A stretch of DNA of 64,000 bases from Oxalobacteraceae bacterium OTU3CINTB1 (lineage in GTDB: Bacteria; Pseudomonadota; Gammaproteobacteria; Burkholderiales; Burkholderiaceae_D), in contig CP099652.1 of assembly GCA_024123955.1 (NCBI GenBank), positions 1,984,001-2,048,000 of the forward strand, given 5' to 3'. The notes beneath the pieces were generated by a model, which did no database searches, was not told the origin of the DNA, and saw only the letters and a list, made by a program, of their open reading frames with translations. Below, one piece after another: positions 28,902 through 36,552 of this stretch (position 1 is the stretch's first letter; each line of letters opens with the position of its first letter). Position numbers and translations under genes: made by a program.

Positions 28902-29519
28902 ATGAGCGACACCCCGCTGCACGAAACCTTCGCCGACACCATGCTCAGCCCAAGGCTGCAATGGCATTGCGAGCCTGCCCACTGGCAGGTGGACTACGCT
29001 GCAAATAGCCTGCGCATCCACACCGACGCCGCCACCGACTTCTGGCAGCGCACCCATTACGGCTTCCAGGTCGACAACGGCCACTTTCTGAACCTGCAGG
29101 CCGAAGGCGACTTCGTGCTGACGACCAAGGTCACCTCGCGCCCGGCGCACCAGTACGACCAGGCCGGGCTGATGGTGCGGCTGTCGTCCGGTTGCTGGCT
29201 CAAGACCTCGGTCGAGTTCGAGCCGGACGGCGACAACCGCCTCGGCGTCGTCGTCACCAACGGCCATTATTCCGACTGGTCGACCCAGCCGCTGGCCAAG
29301 GACATCGACACCGTCTGGTTCCGCGTGCGCGCCGAGGCCAACGACTGCATCGTCGAATCGTCGCTCGACGGCGAGCAGTGGACGCAAATCCGCATGGCCC
29401 ACCTGCACGAGCGCGCCGGCGCCGAGTCGGTCGCCTGCGGGCTGTACGCCTGCAGTCCCAACGAGTCCGGCTTCGAAGCGGAGTTCTCTTTCCTCAGCTT
29501 CATTCCTGGGCGCATCTGA
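28902..29519 (+). CDS. DUF1349 concanavalin-like protein
   Basis: A 205-residue cytoplasmic protein of the DUF1349 family, a jelly-roll (concanavalin-like) fold. Characteristic strands are TDFWQRTHYGFQVDNGHFL, GDFVLTTKVTSRPAHQYDQA (quoted in part), GLMVRLSSGCWLKTSVEFE and ACSPNESGFEAEFSFLSF. Family members were named regulation of enolase-like in yeast, but a biochemical role is not established. Its stop overlaps the start of the racemase gene by one base (TGATG), so the two are coupled, and the GST gene follows in the same operon. Confidence 0.85.
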   Translation: MSDTPLHETFADTMLSPRLQWHCEPAHWQVDYAANSLRIHTDAATDFWQRTHYGFQVDNGHFLNLQAEGDFVLTTKVTSRPAHQYDQAGLMVRLSSGCWLKTSVEFEPDGDNRLGVVVTNGHYSDWSTQPLAKDIDTVWFRVRAEANDCIVESSLDGEQWTQIRMAHLHERAGAESVACGLYACSPNESGFEAEFSFLSFIPGRI

Positions 29520-30238
29520 TGAAGACCATCGGCCTCATTGGCGGCATGAGCTGGGAATCGACGGTGCCGTACTACCGGCAAGTGAATCAAACAGTCAAGG
29601 AGCATTTGGGCGGGCTGCACTCGGCCAAGGTCGTGCTCGTTAGCGTCGACTTCCATGACGTGGAGAAGTTACAGCGGGCCGGCGACTGGGACGCGGCCGG
29701 CGCGCTGCTGGCCGACGCCGCCCGCTCGCTGCAGGCCGCCGGCGCCGACTTCATCGTGCTGTGCACTAACACCATGCACAAGGTCGCGCCGGCCATCGAA
29801 GCGGCCGCTGGCATTCCGCTGTTCCACATCGCCGACCCCACGGCCGCCGCCATCAAGGCCGCCGGCCACACCAGGATCGGCCTGCTCGGCACGCGCTTCA
29901 CGATGGAGCAGGCGTTCTACAAGGACCGGCTGCGCGCGTTGCACGGCCTGGAGGTGATCGTCCCCGAAGCGGACGAACGCGACATCGTGCACCGGATCAT
30001 CTACGAAGAACTCTGCCTCGGCAACGTCGTCGAGGCCTCGCGCGGCGACTACCGCCGAATCATCGCCGCGCTGGTGGAGCGGGGCGCGCAGGCCATCATT
30101 TTGGGTTGCACCGAGATCTCGCTGCTGATCGCCCAGGCCGACGCGGCCGTGCCGCTGTTCGACACCACCGCCATCCACGCCCGCAAGGCCGCCGAGTTCG
30201 CGCTCGGCCTTCCACCCGACACCACGGAGAAAAAATGA
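29519..30238 (+). CDS. Aspartate/glutamate racemase family protein
   Basis: A 239-residue Asp/Glu racemase. The N-terminal GLIGGMSWESTVPYYRQVN and the paired catalytic cysteines in FIVLCTNTMHKVA and AIILGCTEISLLI are intact. It resembles YgeA-type broad-specificity amino-acid racemases. The ATG at 29519 overlaps the preceding stop; longer in-frame starts lie within the DUF1349 gene and are rejected. The end overlaps the GST start by 4 bp (ATGA). The operon of DUF1349, racemase and GST suggests co-expression, but the link in function is not apparent. Confidence 0.92.
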   Translation: MKTIGLIGGMSWESTVPYYRQVNQTVKEHLGGLHSAKVVLVSVDFHDVEKLQRAGDWDAAGALLADAARSLQAAGADFIVLCTNTMHKVAPAIEAAAGIPLFHIADPTAAAIKAAGHTRIGLLGTRFTMEQAFYKDRLRALHGLEVIVPEADERDIVHRIIYEELCLGNVVEASRGDYRRIIAALVERGAQAIILGCTEISLLIAQADAAVPLFDTTAIHARKAAEFALGLPPDTTEKK

Positions 30239-30870
30239 AACTGATCGGCATGCTCGACTCACCTTATGTCCGCCGCGTCGCCGTATCGCTGCAATTATTC
30301 GGCGTGCCGTTCGAACACCAGTCGCTGTCGGTGTTCCGCACCTTCGACCAATTCCGCAAGATCAATCCGGTGGTCAAGGCGCCGACCCTGGTGACCGGCG
30401 ACGGCACCGTGCTGATGGACTCGACGCTGATCCTGCAATACGCCGAAACCCTGGCTACGCCGGAACGGCGCCTGACGCCATCCGACCCGGCAGCGCTGCT
30501 GCGCTCGCTGCGCGTGCTCGGGCTGGCCCTCGCCGCCTGCGACAAGGGGGTGCAAATCGTCTACGAACGCAACGTGCGCCCGGCCGAAAAGCTGCACCAG
30601 CCGTGGGTCGAACGGGTCACCCTGCAAATGCTGTCGGCCTTCGACGCGCTCGAAGCCGAGCAGCGCGAGAGGCCGCTGATCCTCGGTGGACCCGGCACGG
30701 AACATGGCGCGATCATGACCGCGATCACCTGGCACTTCATGCGGCAAATGCTGCCCGAGCTGGTGGCCGCCGAAAACTATCCAGCGCTGGACGACTTGTC
30801 GCGCCGCGCCGAGTCGCTGCCGCAATTTGCCGCCGCGCCGCACGGCGACAGCACCTATTCCCCCAACTGA
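30235..30870 (+). CDS. Glutathione S-transferase
   Basis: A 211-residue GST with an N-terminal thioredoxin-fold domain: MKLIGMLDSPYVRRVAVSLQ, with the catalytic Ser/Tyr in SPYVRR, the cis-proline in NPVVKAPTLV and the glutathione-binding LMDSTLILQY. The C-terminal helical domain runs from about residue 85 to 211. The SPYVRRVA start is typical of YfcF/zeta-like bacterial GSTs. The substrate is unknown. It is translationally coupled to the racemase gene and ends 16 bp before the gamma-carbonic-anhydrase-like gene. Confidence 0.9.
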   Translation: MKLIGMLDSPYVRRVAVSLQLFGVPFEHQSLSVFRTFDQFRKINPVVKAPTLVTGDGTVLMDSTLILQYAETLATPERRLTPSDPAALLRSLRVLGLALAACDKGVQIVYERNVRPAEKLHQPWVERVTLQMLSAFDALEAEQRERPLILGGPGTEHGAIMTAITWHFMRQMLPELVAAENYPALDDLSRRAESLPQFAAAPHGDSTYSPN

Positions 30871-30886
30871 CTTTTCCGGACACCGC

Positions 30887-31456
30887 ATGCCTTTATCCCC
30901 GTACCTCGACACCAGCCCCGTCCTTGCTGACGACATTTATTTGCACGCCACGGCGCAAGTGATCGGCGACGTTCGCATCGGCCGCGACAGCTCGATCTGG
31001 TGCAACACCGTGCTGCGTGGCGACGTCAACCGCATCGTCATCGGCGAATGCAGCAACGTGCAAGACTTCGCCATGGGCCACGTCGCCCACAAGCACCCGG
31101 GCAAGCCGGACGGTTCGCCGCTGATCATCGGCGACTACGTCACCATCGGCCACTCGGTGCTGCTGCACGGCTGCACCATCGGCAATGAATGCCTGATCGG
31201 CATGGGCTCCATCATCATGGACGACGTCATGGTGCAAGACCGCGTCATGATCGGCGCCGGCAGCCTCGTCTCGCCGGGCAAGGTGCTGGAAAGCGGCCAC
31301 TTGTACGTCGGCCGTCCGGCGAAAAAGGTGAGGGCGCTGAGCGCAGAGGAAATCGCCTACCTGAAATATTCGGCCGAGCACTACGTCCGCGTCAAAAACA
31401 ACCACATCAGCAGCGAGACCCAAGCAAAGCAAAGTCAGGCACCACAAGCGCTCTGA
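30887..31456 (+). CDS. Gamma-carbonic-anhydrase-like hexapeptide protein
   Basis: A 189-residue left-handed beta-helix protein of the gamma-carbonic anhydrase/PaaY family. Hexapeptide turns are seen in VIGDVRIGRDSSIWCNTVLRG (quoted in part), IVIGECSNVQDF and LIIGDYVTIGHSVLLHGC. Three candidate zinc ligands are His in AMGHVAHK, and the two His of IGHSVLLHG. A C-terminal helix (AEEIAYLKYSAEHYV) packs across the helix. Carbonic anhydrase activity is often absent or redox-gated in this family, and some members act as thioesterases. A second member lies at 41422-41946. Confidence 0.88.
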   Translation: MPLSPYLDTSPVLADDIYLHATAQVIGDVRIGRDSSIWCNTVLRGDVNRIVIGECSNVQDFAMGHVAHKHPGKPDGSPLIIGDYVTIGHSVLLHGCTIGNECLIGMGSIIMDDVMVQDRVMIGAGSLVSPGKVLESGHLYVGRPAKKVRALSAEEIAYLKYSAEHYVRVKNNHISSETQAKQSQAPQAL

Positions 31457-31492
31457 CCGCCCCATGGCCTGAACACGTGAAAAAATCTACAT

Positions 31493-31530
31493 CACGTAGG
31501 GCGGATTAGCGCAAAGCGCGTAATCCGCCA
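31493..31530. repeat. Single palindromic repeat, CGTAGGGCGGATTA family
   Basis: CACGTAGGGCGGATTAGCGC then AAAGCGCGTAATCCGCCA, the third copy of the family, with a slightly longer stem (GGCGGATTAGCGC against GCGCGTAATCCGCC). It is followed by AAGCGCCG like the copy at 26830. It lies 36 bp after the gamma-CA-like gene. Confidence 0.9.
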
Positions 31531-31616
31531 AGCGCCGCCAACACCGTCAAAAAATTTCCACCCGGGTTAGCCCATAATCGCTTTGATAATAATCAATCTT
31601 TACACGTTCACCACTT

Positions 31617-31635
31617 GTAAATGAGAATCATTATT
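31617..31635 (+). promoter_or_regulatory. Fur box ahead of heme receptor
   Basis: GTAAATGAGAATCATTATT matches the 19-bp Fur consensus (GATAATGATAATCATTATC) at 15 positions. It lies about 75 bp before the heme receptor ATG. Iron-replete Fur would be expected to block this unit. Confidence 0.88.
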
Positions 31636-31708
31636 GTTAGTATGCGTTTTTGCCAGCAATCGCTGTAAGTCCGAGAGCCAGCCGTCCACAACTCTCTCTT
31701 GGAACTCT

Positions 31709-34060
31709 ATGGCCACCACCACCACGGGCGCCCGGCATCCGGCCGCGCCTACCCACAACTTGCGGCCGCGCCTGATGGGCGTCGCAGTGCACTCCGCCAT
31801 GATCACCCTGATGGCCACGGCCATGCTCCCGGCACATGCCCAGCAAGCCCAAGCGGCAGGCGCCGCCAGCGCCCCGGCCCTCGGCGAAATCGTCGTCCAG
31901 GCCAAGCGTGACGAAGCCGCCTCCACCCGCAACGGCACCACCACCGTCGTCAAAGCCGAGCAACTGGAACAAAACAACGCCATCGACATGGCCAAGATCG
32001 CCCGCTACTCGCCGCTGATCAGCGTGCCCGCCGCCGCCAGCGGCGGCGCCAACGTCTGGGACAGCGCCGGCAACACCGGCATCAACATTCGCGGCGTCGA
32101 AGGCAACCGCGTCAGCCTCGAAGTTGACGGCATCGCGCTGCCGGACGCCGCGCCGCGTCCGGAAAGCACATCGATGAATTCGTTCGGCATCGGCCGCGAC
32201 TACTTCGACCCCGAGATGTTCCACTACGTCAGCATCGGCTCCGGCGCCAGCCCGGCCGGCGGCGGCACACCCGGCCTGGGCGGGGCCGTCTCGTTCGTCA
32301 CCAAGTCGCCGGAAATGTACCTCGACGGCACCCGCAAGCTCTACGCCGACTACAAGTTCGGCTACGCGTCGGAACAGGCGTCGCGCATGCACGCCGTCAC
32401 CGCCGCCATCGCGCTTGGCGACAGCCTGCAAGCGCTGATCGTCGCCGTGCACCGCGACGGCGCCGAAACCAAGACCGAAGGCGACGCCGTCCCCAATCCG
32501 GACGACTGGTCCTCGGATGCGGTGCTGGCCAAGCTGAACTGGAAGCTGGCGCGCGACCAGGAACTGCGCTTCACCGTCGACCACTACAAGGCCGAGCACG
32601 ATCGTATCTACAACAACAAGGTCGGCGCGCTGTATCCGGCAGGCGCGACGCAGAACTCCAATACCGAGCGCACCCGCTACAGCGTCGAACACCGCTACAC
32701 GCCGGCTAACAACCTGCTGTTCGACAAGCTCGAAACCAAACTGTATAAGCAAACCGCCTCGGTCGAGGACTTCACCAACGCCAACTACGTCACCGGCGGT
32801 CAGCCCTACATCCGCGACATCACCACCGGCTATTTCAACGATAGCAAGGGTCTCGCGTTTGACGCGGTGAAACAGTTGAACCCGTCGATCATGCTCGGCT
32901 ACGGCGTGCTCTACGAGGAGCTGGAAAGCCGCCGTCCATGGCTGGAGGACCGCACGGTCGCGCGCACCGGCGCCCACCAGATCACGATGAAGAACCGCAT
33001 GGCCGACATGGACACCGACAAGCTGGCCGCCTACGTGCGCGGCGAGTTCGGGTTCAACCTCGCCGGCCACCAGGCCACATTGACGCCGGGCCTGCGCGCC
33101 GAGCGCCGCGAGCTGACGCCTAAGAACCTGCAAAACTACCTCATCGCCGTGCCGAGCGCGGCGAAGGAAATCCGCGAGGAAAAGGACACCTTCGTCACGC
33201 CGAGCCTGAACTTTTCGGTCGAGCTGACCCCGCAGCTGAGCACCTACGCGCAATACACGCGCGGCACCCGCTTGCCGAGCGCGGCCGAGCGCACCGGCAC
33301 CTACGACTCGTTCAGCTACACGGCCGCCGGCAACGCTTACGCCGTGCTGGGCAACCCCGACCTGAAAAAGGAAACCAGCAACGCCTTCGAGGTGGGACTG
33401 AAGGGCGCGCCGACGCCGGGTGTCGAGGTCAGCTTCTCGCTGTTCCACACCAGCTACGACAACTTCATCGAATACGCCGCGCAGGCGCCCGACCCGGTCA
33501 ACTACCCGACCATCACGCAAGGCCTGTTCCGTCCGGAAAACGTCGGCAAGGCCAAGATCCGTGGCGGCGAAGTGAGCAGCCGCTTCGCGCTGGGCCAGTG
33601 GTGGCAACCGATGCAAGGCTACAGCCTGGCGCTGGCCGGCGGCATCTCGCGCGGCACGGCCGAAAACAAGGACAGCGGCAAAAAGGCCGAACTGGCCTCG
33701 GTGCAACCGTACAAGGCCAATGCCACGTTCGCCTATGACGACCCGGCCAAGCGCGGCGGCGGCGCCTTCATCGTCAGCACCGTGCGCGGCAAGCGCGCCG
33801 CCGCCGACGTGTTCACCAGCGCCACGACCGGCATGTTCGCCGTGCCCGGCTACACCGTCATGGACCTGACCGCGTACTGGCACATCAACCAGCACGCCAC
33901 CGTCAGCGGCGGCCTGTACAACCTGGCCGACCGCAAGTACTGGGACTACGCCTCGTCGCGCAGCCTGGTCGCCGGCACCACGGCAGCCACCCTGGCCGAC
34001 ATCGAACGCCAGGCACGTCCGGGCCGCAACTTCGCCGTCAACCTCAAAGTCATCTACTAA
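31709..34060 (+). CDS. TonB-dependent heme/hemoglobin receptor
   Basis: A 783-residue outer-membrane receptor. The ATG at 31709 follows GGAA and precedes a signal peptide ending LPAHAQ after a longish N-region. The plug contains the TonB-box-like GEIVVQAKRDE and GNTGINIRGVEGNRVSLEVDG. The barrel has ARTLPSAAE-like TRGTRLPSAAE and the conserved GNPDLKKETSNAFEVG, the FRAP/NPDL region of hemoglobin-transferrin-lactoferrin receptors, and ends LKVIY. An upstream Fur box and a downstream HmuS-family gene support heme uptake. No heme ABC transporter is in this unit, so it must be encoded elsewhere or replaced. Confidence 0.9.
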   Translation: MATTTTGARHPAAPTHNLRPRLMGVAVHSAMITLMATAMLPAHAQQAQAAGAASAPALGEIVVQAKRDEAASTRNGTTTVVKAEQLEQNNAIDMAKIARYSPLISVPAAASGGANVWDSAGNTGINIRGVEGNRVSLEVDGIALPDAAPRPESTSMNSFGIGRDYFDPEMFHYVSIGSGASPAGGGTPGLGGAVSFVTKSPEMYLDGTRKLYADYKFGYASEQASRMHAVTAAIALGDSLQALIVAVHRDGAETKTEGDAVPNPDDWSSDAVLAKLNWKLARDQELRFTVDHYKAEHDRIYNNKVGALYPAGATQNSNTERTRYSVEHRYTPANNLLFDKLETKLYKQTASVEDFTNANYVTGGQPYIRDITTGYFNDSKGLAFDAVKQLNPSIMLGYGVLYEELESRRPWLEDRTVARTGAHQITMKNRMADMDTDKLAAYVRGEFGFNLAGHQATLTPGLRAERRELTPKNLQNYLIAVPSAAKEIREEKDTFVTPSLNFSVELTPQLSTYAQYTRGTRLPSAAERTGTYDSFSYTAAGNAYAVLGNPDLKKETSNAFEVGLKGAPTPGVEVSFSLFHTSYDNFIEYAAQAPDPVNYPTITQGLFRPENVGKAKIRGGEVSSRFALGQWWQPMQGYSLALAGGISRGTAENKDSGKKAELASVQPYKANATFAYDDPAKRGGGAFIVSTVRGKRAAADVFTSATTGMFAVPGYTVMDLTAYWHINQHATVSGGLYNLADRKYWDYASSRSLVAGTTAATLADIERQARPGRNFAVNLKVIY

Positions 34061-34078
34061 ACAACCCACGGAGCCAAC

Positions 34079-35260
34079 ATGAAACCTCACCATCGATTCA
34101 CCCTGGCGCTGACCGGCGCCTTATTGTTCACCGCGTTGCCGGGCGGTGCCGCCAGCCTGGCCGAGCGCTGGGACAGCCTACGCGCCGAGCAGCCCAAGCT
34201 GGCCGCGCGCGACGCCGCCAAAACGCTCAGCGTCTCGGAAGCGGACCTGCTGGCGACGGGCATCGGCAAGACCGTCGTCCGCCTCAAGGAAGGCGACACC
34301 GTGCCGCGCGAAATCATGCGCCGCGCGCTGGACCTGGGCAAGGTGCTGGCGCTGACCCGCAACGAAAACGGCGTGCTCGAGCGCACCGGCGTCGCCAGCA
34401 AGCTCAAGTCTCAGGACGAGATTCTCGGTCTGGAAGAAGACAAGCAGAAGGAACGCGAAGCGCGCCTGCGCAACATCGCCGGCGGTTATCTGGGCGGCGA
34501 GATCGACCTGCGCTTCACCTTCGACAAATGGAAATACGCGTTCGCGGTGACGCAGCCGGGCAAGGACGGCGTCGTCTCGCGCAGCCTGCAATTCTTCGAC
34601 GCCAGCGGCAACGCCGTGCACAAGCTGTACCTGAAAAACGACGCCGGCGTACCGGTGTTTGACAAGCTGGTCGCCGACTTCCGCGCGCCATCGCAAAGCG
34701 CCGACCTGAAGGTTGCCGCGCAACCGGTCAAGGCTGCCGAAAAGCCGGACAGCGCGATCGACGTCAAGGAATTCCAGCTGGCATGGAACGAAATCAACGA
34801 CGTTCACCAGTTCAACCGTTTGTTGACGGAGTTCGGCGTCTCGCGCCAGCAAGCGATGCGCCTGGCGCCGGCCGGCGCCGCCACGCGCATCACGCCGCAA
34901 GCGGTACGCCAGCTGCTGGAAGAGACCGCAAAGCAAAAGATCGACATCATGGTCTTCCTCGGCAATGGCTCGACGATCCAGATCTTCAGCGGCAAGGTCG
35001 GCAAGGTCGCCGCCTCGCCGGGCTGGTTCAACGTGCTCGACCCGGAATTCAATTTGCACCTGCGTGACAGCGCCTTCGCCAGCGGCTGGGTGGTCAAGCG
35101 CGCCGGCATCACCTCGGTCGAATTCTACGACCACAACAGCGACCAGGTCGTCAGCTTCTTCGGCGTGCGCGAACCGAAGAAACCGCAGCCGGAAAGCTGG
35201 CTCAACATGACCGCCGCGTTGCCGAAAGCCGAAGACGCCGCCCGCCAAGCCAGCCGCTAA
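34079..35260 (+). CDS. hmuS: HmuS/ChuS-family heme-utilisation protein with signal peptide
   Basis: A 393-residue protein of the HemS/ChuS/HmuS family, whose cytoplasmic members bind and degrade or deliver heme. Both repeat halves are present: LAERWDSLRAEQPKLAARDA and FFDASGNAVHKLYL in the first, AWNEINDVHQFNRLLTEF with a likely heme-ligand His243, and MVFLGNGSTIQIFSG and WFNVLDPEFNLHLRD in the second. Oddly, the N-terminus adds a signal-like MKPHHRFTLALTGALLFTAL and GGAAS. GGAG lies 6 bases before the ATG and no other start is near, so export looks real. It lies 18 bp after the receptor, sharing its Fur box. Confidence 0.9.
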   Translation: MKPHHRFTLALTGALLFTALPGGAASLAERWDSLRAEQPKLAARDAAKTLSVSEADLLATGIGKTVVRLKEGDTVPREIMRRALDLGKVLALTRNENGVLERTGVASKLKSQDEILGLEEDKQKEREARLRNIAGGYLGGEIDLRFTFDKWKYAFAVTQPGKDGVVSRSLQFFDASGNAVHKLYLKNDAGVPVFDKLVADFRAPSQSADLKVAAQPVKAAEKPDSAIDVKEFQLAWNEINDVHQFNRLLTEFGVSRQQAMRLAPAGAATRITPQAVRQLLEETAKQKIDIMVFLGNGSTIQIFSGKVGKVAASPGWFNVLDPEFNLHLRDSAFASGWVVKRAGITSVEFYDHNSDQVVSFFGVREPKKPQPESWLNMTAALPKAEDAARQASR

Positions 35261-35267
35261 CCCTGCG

Positions 35268-35352
35268 GGGGTCAAGTCTGTCATTCGGACACGGCCTCTA
35301 CGGTGCGAGGGCTTTACAGTTAAGCTCGTGTCCGAATGTCAGACTTGACCCC
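35268..35352. repeat. Palindromic repeat, GGGGTCAAGTCTGTCATTC arms
   Basis: An 85-bp inverted repeat between two converging genes. The left arm is GGGGTCAAGTCTGTCATTC plus GGACACG; the right arm is CGTGTCCGAATG then TCAGACTTGACCCC, one base shorter (GAATGTCAGAC against GAATGACAGAC). It shares its arms with the copy at 10056 but not its spacer. Confidence 0.9.
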
Positions 35353-35358
35353 GGGGTT

Positions 35359-36552
35359 TTAGGCACCGACGGCGGCGCGGCCCAGCGCGGGATCGTCGGT
35401 GAAGAAGCCGTCCAGACCGACGGCGATGTAGCGTTTCATTTCGGCGATCGAGCCGGCCTCGTTGCGCGCCTGCAAACTGCCGCCGTCGCGGAAATCGGCC
35501 GCCAGGAACTGGTTTTCGGGCCGGAATGTCCACGGTTCGACACGCAATCCTGCCTTGTGCGCATCGTCGACGAACGAGTTTGGCTCGGCCAGGCTGCCGT
35601 CCTTCTTCAGCGGGATGATCGAGCGCGTCGGCGGCGCCACGACGTCAGCGTATTGCGCGATGTCGCGCATGCCTGCCGGCGTGCACATCTGCGCGAAGGT
35701 GAGCTTGCCGCCGGCCGCCGCGACGTCCATCGGCCGCACGTCCTGGCCGATGACGAGCTGCATGATGCGCAGGTTGGCGCGCCGGCCCAGCTTGCCGCGC
35801 AGGTATTTCAGATTGGCGACCTCGAACGATTGGATCTCGACCGGGTTGCGGCGCGTGTAATCGTGCGCGTCCAGAATCGACAGGAAACGGTCCTCCAGCG
35901 GCAGGCCGACGCTGGCGAAATAGGTCGAGTGCTTCAGCTCCGGCACGATGCCGATGATGCGCCCGCGCGCCGCCGCCTCGGCCGCGACGAAGTCGATGAT
36001 CTCCTCGAACGTGGCCACCTGGAACATGCCGTTGTACTGCGCGCTGCCCGGACGATAAGCCGGAATACGTTCGACCGCGCGCAGGGTCTTCAGTTCGGCC
36101 AGCGTGAAGTCGTCGACGAACCAGCCGTCGTGCGGCTCGCCGTCGATGGTCTTGCGCGTCTTGCGGCTGGCGAACTCGGGATGGCTGGCCACATCGGTGG
36201 TCTCGCTGAGATACGCCTCGTGCCGCGCCACCAGTACGCCGTCCTTGGTGCTGCACAGGTCCGGCTCGACATAGTCGGCGCCGTCCGCGATGGCCTTGGC
36301 GTACGATGCCAGCGTGTGTTCCGGCCGCAAGGCGCTGGCGCCACGGTGCGCGAACACCAGCGGCTTCTTGCCGCCGCCGATGCCGCCGGCGCCGACCGGC
36401 GCGATGCCCGGCAGGCCCGACTGGTCAGCCAGGCCGCCGCTCGCCGCCAGCGCCGACGATGCCGGCAACAGCAGCGAGGCGCCGGCCGTCAGCGCCGCCG
36501 TTTGGATAAAGCCCCGGCGCGACAGGCGCGAAGGTAAATAAAGTCTATTCAT
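35359..36552 (-). CDS. glpQ: Glycerophosphodiester phosphodiesterase (Tat-exported)
   Basis: A 397-residue GlpQ-type enzyme that splits glycerophosphodiesters into glycerol 3-phosphate and an alcohol. The N-terminus has a Tat signal (SRRGFIQTAALTAGASLLL). Catalytic motifs are FAHRGASALRPEHTLASY, the metal-binding GADYVEPDLCSTKDGVLVARHE (quoted in part) and the late GLDGFFTDDPALG. The ATG at 36552 overlaps the stop of the upstream TonB receptor gene, so the pair is coupled: the receptor may import the substrate and this enzyme cleave it in the periplasm. The upstream in-frame extension lies inside the receptor gene. Confidence 0.92.
   Translation of the reverse strand: MNRLYLPSRLSRRGFIQTAALTAGASLLLPASSALAASGGLADQSGLPGIAPVGAGGIGGGKKPLVFAHRGASALRPEHTLASYAKAIADGADYVEPDLCSTKDGVLVARHEAYLSETTDVASHPEFASRKTRKTIDGEPHDGWFVDDFTLAELKTLRAVERIPAYRPGSAQYNGMFQVATFEEIIDFVAAEAAARGRIIGIVPELKHSTYFASVGLPLEDRFLSILDAHDYTRRNPVEIQSFEVANLKYLRGKLGRRANLRIMQLVIGQDVRPMDVAAAGGKLTFAQMCTPAGMRDIAQYADVVAPPTRSIIPLKKDGSLAEPNSFVDDAHKAGLRVEPWTFRPENQFLAADFRDGGSLQARNEAGSIAEMKRYIAVGLDGFFTDDPALGRAAVGA

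Noticed and set aside
31637..34093. An 818-residue minus-strand open frame over the heme receptor gene
   Set aside because: It is a GC-bias shadow: the plus-strand protein has signal peptide, plug and barrel motifs, while the minus frame has no domain and Val/Gly/Arg-biased composition.
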